Below are positions 13,575 through 18,899 of a stretch of DNA of 18,899 nt, piece by piece. A program made the position numbers and the translations under genes. This DNA is from Bacteroidales bacterium UBA3684 (GTDB taxonomy: Bacteria > Bacteroidota > Bacteroidia > Bacteroidales > P3). Under the pieces are notes generated by a model. That model did not search any database and had not been told where the DNA came from. It saw nothing but the letters and a program-made list of their open reading frames with translations. The stretch's first letter is position 1; each line of letters begins with the position of its first letter. The stretch is from positions 1 to 18,899 of the forward strand of contig DFIZ01000087.1 in NCBI GenBank assembly GCA_002372855.1, written 5' to 3'.

Positions 13575-14732
13575 ATGAAACAAAACATGCGTGGATTGAC
13601 CTACGCCATCCTTTCCATCAGCCTGCTCACCGTCATGGCAGGCGCCGCCATGGCCCCGGCCCTGGGTGCCGTGCGAAACCATTTTGCCGACTGCTCGCCC
13701 ATGGTCATCCGGCTCATCGTCAGCCTTCCGGCCCTTTTCATTATTGTTACCACCTTCCTTTTCCGCCCGTTGTGCCGCCTGATGCGCACCCGTTCGTTGG
13801 CCTTGACGGGCCTGCTGCTCTATGTGGCTGCCGGAGCAGGGGCTTTCTTTGTCGACGACATCGCCGTGCTGCTGGTGCTGCGCGCCGTGCTGGGCGTCAG
13901 CGTGGGCATGATCATGCCCCTCTCCACGGGGCTGCTGAGCTACTATTTCCCTCCCGAGGAGCAGAGCCGTCTGATGGGTCTCTCCGCTGCTATGAACCAA
14001 ATGGGGGGTGTGGTGGCCACGATGTTGGCCGGCGTGCTGGCCACGGTGCAATGGAACTATGCCTTCCTGGTCTACCTGGCCGGCCTGCTGGCGGTGGTGC
14101 TGGTGGCGGCGTTCTTGCCCAACGAGCGCCTGGCTTCGCGCGGCAGCAGGCTGAAGCTCTCGTCGCTGACGCGCTTCCACCCCTCGGTGACGGCCATGCT
14201 GTTCATTATGTTGCTGTTCTTTGTCTATCCCACCAACTTCGCCCTGACCGCCGCCGCGCAGGGCGTCGGCACCCTCACCACCACGCTTGTCATGGTGGGC
14301 CTCGACGTGGTGGCCTTTGCCGTGGGAATGGTGTTCGGATGGCTGATGAAGAACCTCCGCCGGCAGATGAAGTATGCGGCACCGCTCTTCTTCCTGGCCG
14401 GTTACGCCTCGTTGGCATGGATGGACGGGTTGGCGGGCATGATTGTCGGCTCGGCCCTCATCGGGTTGGCCAACGGCGCCGGGGTGCCCTATGTGAACAC
14501 CATCGCCAGCATCAAGGGTGGCCGCGAAGCCGCCACGACGGTGATGCCTCTCATCTCCGCTGCGCTCTATCTGGGCCAGTTCCTCTCGCCGCTGGTGGTG
14601 GGGCCGCTGGCCTCGCTGCTGCCGGGCGACGTTGTCAACGCACCCTATGCCGTGGCCGCCGCCATCGCTGTGCTCTTCTTGGCGCAGACCTGGCTCACCC
14701 GCAGCCACCATGCGTTGCCACCTGCTGACTAG
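13575..14732 (+). CDS. Major facilitator superfamily transporter
   Basis: A 385-residue inner-membrane protein with about twelve hydrophobic segments in two halves separated by a basic loop near residues 190-205 (L-P-N-E-R-L-A-S-R-G-S-R-L-K). A degenerate form of the MFS loop 2-3 motif is seen at R-P-L-C-R-L-M-R-T-R (64-73), and R-A-V-L-G-V-S-V-G-M follows in segment 4. I chose the ATG at 13575, giving a normal cytoplasmic N-terminus (M-K-Q-N-M-R-G). The longer frame from 13470 starts at the promoter and is not credible. Drug or metabolite efflux is typical of this group, but the substrate cannot be deduced. Its stop overlaps the dacB stop on the other strand. Confidence 0.88.
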   Translation: MKQNMRGLTYAILSISLLTVMAGAAMAPALGAVRNHFADCSPMVIRLIVSLPALFIIVTTFLFRPLCRLMRTRSLALTGLLLYVAAGAGAFFVDDIAVLLVLRAVLGVSVGMIMPLSTGLLSYYFPPEEQSRLMGLSAAMNQMGGVVATMLAGVLATVQWNYAFLVYLAGLLAVVLVAAFLPNERLASRGSRLKLSSLTRFHPSVTAMLFIMLLFFVYPTNFALTAAAQGVGTLTTTLVMVGLDVVAFAVGMVFGWLMKNLRRQMKYAAPLFFLAGYASLAWMDGLAGMIVGSALIGLANGAGVPYVNTIASIKGGREAATTVMPLISAALYLGQFLSPLVVGPLASLLPGDVVNAPYAVAAAIAVLFLAQTWLTRSHHALPPAD

Positions 14733-16177
14733 TAGATACTGACCACCTTCTGGAGAATCCTGTTGAGGTATTCGCCGGCGGCGGACGACGATGCATCGTG
14801 TCCGTTGCTGATGATGGTGAACGCCAAGCGGTCGCCGTTGCCGGTATCGACATATCCGGCATAGGCTTTCACGCCGTCCATCGTGCCCGTCTTCAGGCGC
14901 ACAGCCATGCTGGCAGGCAGGTTGGGCAGCAGGTTCTTGGCCGTGCCGTTCTCGCCCACCTTCGACAGCGAACGGAGAAACTCCTTGAAGAACGGTTCCT
15001 TGCTGACAGCCACCAGGTAGCGGCACACAAAATCGGCCGTGACCTTGTTCTGCGGCGACAGCCCGCTGCCGTCCACCACACGCACGCCGTTCACGTCGAG
15101 CTTCTTCTCCTTGAAATAGTCCATCACCACCTTGCTGCCGTTGGCAAAGCTGCCCTTGCCGTACTTGGCATAGCCCAGGTATTTGAAAATGGATTCGGCG
15201 TAGATATTGTTGCTGGTGAGGTTGGTATATTGGGCAATGGTGTAATAGTCGCTGCTGTAGTAGTCGAGCACTATGCGCAGGCTGTCGGGCTGCGAGTAGA
15301 CCTGGAGCGAGTTGGACGAGATGCTGATGCCGTGCGTGCGAAGGTAGGAGGCAAACAGGTCGGCACACTGCTTGGCGGGGTTAGGCAGGGCGCCGCGCAC
15401 ACGGAAGTCGTTCTTTCCCAGCGGCACCGTGCCGCGATAGAGACGCTCCTCGCTGGTGGGACTGCCGTAGATCACCACGTTGTCGCCCGACCCTTCGGGG
15501 CCCGTGGTCACCTCGCAGACGCCCCGCACGTTGACGTTCTTGGGCGACACCCTGACGCTCGAGGCCGGATAGCCCACCTTGTGGCCCGGGTTGAAGAAGA
15601 CGAAATACATGTTCTCGTGGAAGTTCAGCCCGCTGACACCGGCGCCGTAGTAGTTGCCCACGTCGCCCCACGGCCAACTGTCGTGCAGCGGCTGCTCGTC
15701 GAAGATGCCCACATGGTAGCACACGCGGCCGTCGACACGACGGATGCCTTTCTTCTTCAAGGCGCGTGTCCAGCCGTCGAAGAGCGAGTCCGGCGAGGTC
15801 TGACGGTAGCGGTAGGAGCCCAGCATCGGGTCGCCGCCGCCTATGATATAGACATTGCCGTGCAGCACCCCGTCGCGGTCCACGGTGCCACGGATGCCCA
15901 GATGCGTGGTGAAGCGGAAGTCGCTGCCCAGCCGCGCAAAGGCCACACCGGTGGTGAACAACTTGTTGACCGACCCCGGCGTCATCGACTGCTGGGAGTT
16001 GAAGTTGTACACCAGTTGCCCCTTGGTTATATTGTATACACACACAGACAGCGATCCATGCTGCATGTCTTTTTGGCGACGCACGTCCAGAATGGTATTC
16101 TCCAGGTCCGACACCTGCTGTGCCGCGCCCGTGAGCGCCATCAGGAATGCAATAGCGGTAAGAACCAGTCTTTTCAT
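14729..16177 (-). CDS. dacB: D-Ala-D-Ala carboxypeptidase/endopeptidase (PBP4 type, S13)
   Basis: A 482-residue periplasmic penicillin-binding protein that trims peptidoglycan side chains and cross-links. A signal peptide covers residues 1 to about 20 (M-K-R-L-V-L-T..., cleavage near A-A-Q). The three active-site motifs of family S13 are present: S69-V-N-K72, S322-N-N324 and K429-T-G431, with D-G-S-G-L-S at 369-374. The roughly 240 residues between motifs one and two form the extra domains of class C PBPs. I chose the ATG at 16177 because it creates an ATGA overlap with the yihA stop and starts the signal peptide; the longer frame is a read-back into yihA. It is the last gene of its operon. 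Its TAG shares the palindrome CTAG with the convergent MFS stop. Confidence 0.95.
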   Translation of the reverse strand: MKRLVLTAIAFLMALTGAAQQVSDLENTILDVRRQKDMQHGSLSVCVYNITKGQLVYNFNSQQSMTPGSVNKLFTTGVAFARLGSDFRFTTHLGIRGTVDRDGVLHGNVYIIGGGDPMLGSYRYRQTSPDSLFDGWTRALKKKGIRRVDGRVCYHVGIFDEQPLHDSWPWGDVGNYYGAGVSGLNFHENMYFVFFNPGHKVGYPASSVRVSPKNVNVRGVCEVTTGPEGSGDNVVIYGSPTSEERLYRGTVPLGKNDFRVRGALPNPAKQCADLFASYLRTHGISISSNSLQVYSQPDSLRIVLDYYSSDYYTIAQYTNLTSNNIYAESIFKYLGYAKYGKGSFANGSKVVMDYFKEKKLDVNGVRVVDGSGLSPQNKVTADFVCRYLVAVSKEPFFKEFLRSLSKVGENGTAKNLLPNLPASMAVRLKTGTMDGVKAYAGYVDTGNGDRLAFTIISNGHDASSSAAGEYLNRILQKVVSIY

Positions 16178-16779
16178 TGTCTTTTCAGAGTTTCGTTTAT
16201 ACTTTCTATATTGTCGAGCACGGCATCGCGTCCCATGCCCGTGAGCGACGACGTGAGGAAAACCTCCGGCAGTTCCTCCCACACCTCGAGCAGCGCCTTC
16301 TTCATGGCCTTCATGTTGGCCTGCACCTCGCGCTGGCTCTCCTTGTCGGCCTTGGTGAACACCAACGATAGCGGAACCCCGTTTTCGCCAAGGAAATTGA
16401 TGAAATCCAAATCGATGCGCTGCGGGGGAATGCGGCTGTCGATGAGCACGAAGACGTTGGTCAACTCCTCGCGGTGCAGGAAGTATTCGCGCATCATGGC
16501 GCCCCATTTCTCGCGCGAGGTCTTCGACGTGCGCGCATAGCCGTAGCCCGGCAGGTCCACCAGGTACCACTCGTCGTTAATCAGGAAGTGGTTGATAAGC
16601 TGCGTCTTGCCCGGCCGGCCCGAGGTCTTGGCCAGACCCTTCACGCCCGTCAGCATGTTGATGAGCGACGATTTGCCCACATTGCTGCGGCCTATGAAGG
16701 CATACTCCGGACGCCCGTCCTTGGGGCACTTGCGATAGTCGGGGCTGCTGATGGTGAACACTGCACTGCTAATCTTCAT
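16174..16779 (-). CDS. yihA: Ribosome-biogenesis GTPase YihA/EngB
   Basis: A 201-residue GTPase of the TrmE-Era-EngA-EngB family needed for large-subunit assembly. Motifs are G-R-S-N-V-G-K-S-S (30-38, P-loop), G-R-P-G-K-T (54-59, G2), D-L-P-G-Y-G (75-80, G3), T-K-A-D (142-145, G4) and S-S-L-T-G near 172 (G5). I chose the ATG at 16779 (M-K-I-S-S), the usual family start and 2 nt after the glsB stop; a GTG at 16785 overlapping that stop would add two residues. The stop overlaps the dacB start (ATGA). The order glsB-yihA-dacB with near-zero spacing implies one transcript. Confidence 0.97.
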   Translation of the reverse strand: MKISSAVFTISSPDYRKCPKDGRPEYAFIGRSNVGKSSLINMLTGVKGLAKTSGRPGKTQLINHFLINDEWYLVDLPGYGYARTSKTSREKWGAMMREYFLHREELTNVFVLIDSRIPPQRIDLDFINFLGENGVPLSLVFTKADKESQREVQANMKAMKKALLEVWEELPEVFLTSSLTGMGRDAVLDNIESINETLKRQ

Positions 16780-16781
16780 CG

Positions 16782-17906
16782 TCACTGTTGTTTTCGGTTG
16801 GCACGTTTGATTTTCTTCAGCTCCTGCTTCAGCTCGCGCTGCTTGTTCTTAAGGGTTTTCAGCTCGCGCAGGGCCTCTTTCTCCTCGTCGGAGGCCTGCT
16901 TCTTCCACCACGGCAGCAGCTTCATGTTGATGCTGAAGAAGCGACGGCGGTCGAGCTTCTGGTTGCGCTCCTCGTAGCTGTCGATGTAGCGGTGGCGCTT
17001 CTCAGGGAAGAGGTCGTTGAGGGTGATGAGGATACCCGTGTCGGTGGTGCCCACCAGGTGGTGGTTGGGGCAGGTGCCGAACGAGCGCATGGTGGGCGTA
17101 AGATTCATATAGGCATTGATGAGCGGCGGCACCGTACAGCCGCGCTCGCGCACCGCATGGAGCAGTATCTGGTAGTCCTCCTTGTAGTTGCGGCCGGTGA
17201 AGAGCTGCACCAGCTCGTTGTAGTCGCTCTCGATGCTGACCCTCTCGTAGGGCCACACCAGGCCGTCGCGGTCGGGGAAATGCTTCTGGTAGAAGTAGAG
17301 GATGAGGTCGCGGGCCTTGCGGTCCAGGTCGCCGTACATCGTTATCTTGCCGAAGAAATAGCGCGTCTCGGGTATCTCCAGTATCAAGCACCCCAGGCCG
17401 TCCCAAAGGTTGTCGAGGCTGTAGAGGCCCTTGCGGAGGTTGTTGCCGGGCTGGTAGGCGGGCTGCACAAAAGCGCGTCCAAGCTCCACGGTGTAAGGCA
17501 GATATTCGTTGATGAACTGCTCGCTGAACTGGTACTGGTCCGCCGTGGGCGTAACGATGGAGCCGTCCTCGCGGCGCATCATGTTGCTGCCGTGGATGAA
17601 GCGGTAGGCGCCGACAATCTCCTCGTCCTCGGGGCTCCACACAAAGAGCTGCTTGCAGCAATAGGGGTCGTCGAGGGTGTCGTACATGTCGATGTCCACC
17701 TCCTTGCCCGTGCCGCCGCCGTCGGCGGCGAAGCTCAACTCGCGCAGACGCCCGATCTCGCGCATGATGTTGGGCGAGAGGTGGGCCGTGGTGACATATA
17801 TCTCCTTGTTGCCATAGTTGCTCTTGCGCAGAAAATGTTTCTGCTTCAACTCTTTCTTTATCAGCTCCCTGTCAACGGGCGGTGCTATGTATGATAAATC
17901 GGTCAT
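16782..17906 (-). CDS. glsB: Glycine-lipid N-acyltransferase-like GNAT protein (GlsB type)
   Basis: A 374-residue hemolysin/OlsB-like acyltransferase. In Bacteroides, GlsB joins a 3-hydroxy fatty acid to glycine to make commendamide, the precursor of glycine lipids. The sequence shows the family's GNAT-like core: [13 protein letters not shown] near 56-68, Y-R-F-I-H-G near 101, V-E-L-G-R-A-F-V near 139-146, and a long Y-F-F-G-K-I-T-M-Y segment. The last 40 residues or so are highly charged (K/E/R/Q) and likely a coiled coil or a membrane- or RNA-contacting tail. The adjacent plsC-like gene 19 nt upstream supports the glsA/glsB reading. Commendamide activates a host G-protein receptor, so the pair may matter for gut life. 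Activity is inferred from family and context. Confidence 0.78.
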   Translation of the reverse strand: MTDLSYIAPPVDRELIKKELKQKHFLRKSNYGNKEIYVTTAHLSPNIMREIGRLRELSFAADGGGTGKEVDIDMYDTLDDPYCCKQLFVWSPEDEEIVGAYRFIHGSNMMRREDGSIVTPTADQYQFSEQFINEYLPYTVELGRAFVQPAYQPGNNLRKGLYSLDNLWDGLGCLILEIPETRYFFGKITMYGDLDRKARDLILYFYQKHFPDRDGLVWPYERVSIESDYNELVQLFTGRNYKEDYQILLHAVRERGCTVPPLINAYMNLTPTMRSFGTCPNHHLVGTTDTGILITLNDLFPEKRHRYIDSYEERNQKLDRRRFFSINMKLLPWWKKQASDEEKEALRELKTLKNKQRELKQELKKIKRANRKQQ

Positions 17907-17925
17907 GATGATAGGTTTCGTGGCG

Positions 17926-18774
17926 TCAGAATGCGAATTCGGCGGCGGGGTTGGTTTTCAGTTTGTACACGTGCTCGCGCAGCAGGGCGGCCCACTCGGC
18001 CGGCGTGTGCCGGTGGTCGAAAGTGCTGGCGGCTATGGGTTTGCCAAAGGTGATGGAGAAAGTCTTGCCGCGCTGGGCAAACATCTCGGCGGGAAGCATG
18101 GCCATCTCGTAGCTGAACTTGATGCCCAGCCGTTTGCGGAGGTTGGCCACGGTGTAGAAGCGGTTGCGGTTCAGGGCGTCGGTGAACACCGGCACAATGT
18201 CGCGCCCATACTTGACGGCCTTTTTCACGAAGGTGGGCTTCCACTCCAGGTCCTGCACCACGCCCTTGATGCGGCGCGAGCAGGCTCCGGCGGGGAAATA
18301 GAGCAGCATCTTGACGTCGGCAAAAGCCTGCTCCAGGTTGGCCAAGGCCTTGGTTTTGTTCACCTTGTCGATGGGCACAAAGAGTTCTTTCAGGCCCGGC
18401 AGGTAGCACAGGAAATCGTTCACCGGAAACCTGATGTCCTTCCTGACGCGTCCCACGGCGCCCATCAGCGCCAGGCCGTCGGGGCCGCCCAGGGGGTGGT
18501 TGCCCACCACCATCTGGTTGCCTTCGGCAGGCAGGTTCTCCAAGCCGTGCACCTGCACGTCCAGCCCCAGATTCCACGGCTCCTTGCCCTCGGTGAAGGC
18601 ATAGACAAAGTCCAGACCGAACTTGTCGCGGTCCTTGTATATGGTCTCGTTGATTTCGTCGAGGTGCAGCAACCGCTCGCCCCAGCGCAGCACAAAATGC
18701 GGCAGGCGAACTCCTTTGTCGCTCAGAATCCGCTGCAAATCAATATATTTCTCTCCTATTTCCTCTTTTTCCAT
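17926..18774 (-). CDS. glsA: Glycine-lipid O-acyltransferase-like PlsC-family protein (GlsA type)
   Basis: A 282-residue member of the 1-acylglycerol-phosphate acyltransferase superfamily. The N-H-P-L-G-G-P-D motif (92-99) matches the catalytic block, but with five residues between H93 and D99 rather than the classical four. F-P-A-G-A-C-S-R-R (160-168) replaces the usual E-G-T-R block, and I-V-P-V-F follows near 193. In Bacteroides, GlsA adds the second acyl chain to commendamide. I chose the ATG at 18774 (M-E-K-E-E-I-G); the frame open from 18849 starts upstream of the promoter. It is the first gene of the operon, with a consensus promoter just upstream and glsB 19 nt downstream. A phospholipid substrate remains possible. 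Confidence 0.78.
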   Translation of the reverse strand: MEKEEIGEKYIDLQRILSDKGVRLPHFVLRWGERLLHLDEINETIYKDRDKFGLDFVYAFTEGKEPWNLGLDVQVHGLENLPAEGNQMVVGNHPLGGPDGLALMGAVGRVRKDIRFPVNDFLCYLPGLKELFVPIDKVNKTKALANLEQAFADVKMLLYFPAGACSRRIKGVVQDLEWKPTFVKKAVKYGRDIVPVFTDALNRNRFYTVANLRKRLGIKFSYEMAMLPAEMFAQRGKTFSITFGKPIAASTFDHRHTPAEWAALLREHVYKLKTNPAAEFAF

Positions 18775-18802
18775 CACTTTCACTTGTGAATGTTTTAATT
18801 TG

Positions 18803-18836
18803 CAAAGATACGAATTTTTTTTATATTGGAAACAAA
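18803..18836 (-). promoter_or_regulatory. Predicted promoter of the glsA-glsB-yihA-dacB operon
   Basis: On the minus strand, TATCTTTG (18803-18810) is a perfect -7 box. A TTTG (18833-18836) lies 22 nt upstream. The leader would be only about 20 nt. Confidence 0.7.
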
Positions 18837-18852
18837 AATTTATCCACAAACA

Positions 18853-18899
18853 CCCCCTCCGCCCCCCACCAAAGAGGGGTCAAAGAGGGCCCTTCTCAT
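18853..18899. repeat. G-rich hairpin and possible edge of another hairpin element
   Basis: CCCCTC (18854-18859) and GAGGGG (18874-18879) can pair, recalling the G-rich hairpin at 145-173. The last 12 bases (18888-18899) are identical to positions 17-28, the outer flank of the 11-nt-unit hairpin at the left end. A second copy may begin here and be cut by the window edge. Confidence 0.35.

Noticed and set aside
13554..15368. A 604-codon minus-strand frame across the MFS and dacB genes
   Set aside because: It spans two real genes on opposite strands and its Gln/His/Arg-rich product has no recognisable fold.

Overview
The window reads as chromosomal DNA of a Bacteroidota, most likely order Bacteroidales. 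The reasons are TAnnTTTG-type -7 promoter boxes (often exactly TATCTTTG) with an upstream TTTG, few Shine-Dalgarno sequences, an L33/DUF4295 ribosomal pair, a purH-mreB pair, a DUF2490 outer-membrane protein, a glycine-lipid acyltransferase pair, and a surface lipoprotein with a C-Q-K-D-D export signal. Genes are GC-rich and intergenic DNA is AT-rich. Family or genus cannot be fixed from this sequence. No rRNA, tRNA, CRISPR array, transposase or prophage gene was seen.

Layout, left to right. Positions 1-266 hold a large hairpin repeat and a G-rich hairpin. Plus-strand genes: a Cthe_2159-type carbohydrate-binding lipoprotein (267-1988) and a DUF2490 outer-membrane protein (2039-2881). Minus strand: ileS (4195-7566) coupled by a 4-nt overlap to an M20 amidohydrolase (2993-4198); a small outer-membrane beta-barrel (7722-8360); rpmG and a DUF4295 gene (8594-8958). 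A 578-nt gene-free stretch (8959-9536) carries two promoters and two repeat elements. Plus strand: pfkA (9537-10637), purH-mreB (10795-13392) and an MFS transporter (13575-14732). Minus strand: a compact operon glsA-glsB-yihA-dacB (14729-18774), which joins glycine-lipid synthesis, ribosome assembly and peptidoglycan trimming.

Most genes are housekeeping. The unusual layer is a set of short-unit tandem repeats, most of them arranged as inverted arms. Two copies with 7-nt units lie inside the reading frames of essential-type genes (ileS 6855-6925 and purH 11385-11459). Both have the same design: four heptads, a small palindromic loop, then four heptads. Other 7-nt or 11-nt elements lie between genes (21-123, 1999-2033, 2880-3003, 9261-9347), and one paired perfect palindrome lies at 9118-9193. 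All heptads approximately fit one pattern, ARYKRRR. The intragenic consensus units are free of stop codons in every frame, while every intergenic tandem unit carries a stop. This resembles, by analogy only, the in-frame palindromic elements of Rickettsia, and it is the best candidate here for something undescribed.

A second point of note is that IleRS carries the class I signature as G-I-H-H rather than H-I-G-H, a variant linked in the IleRS2 literature to extreme mupirocin resistance.
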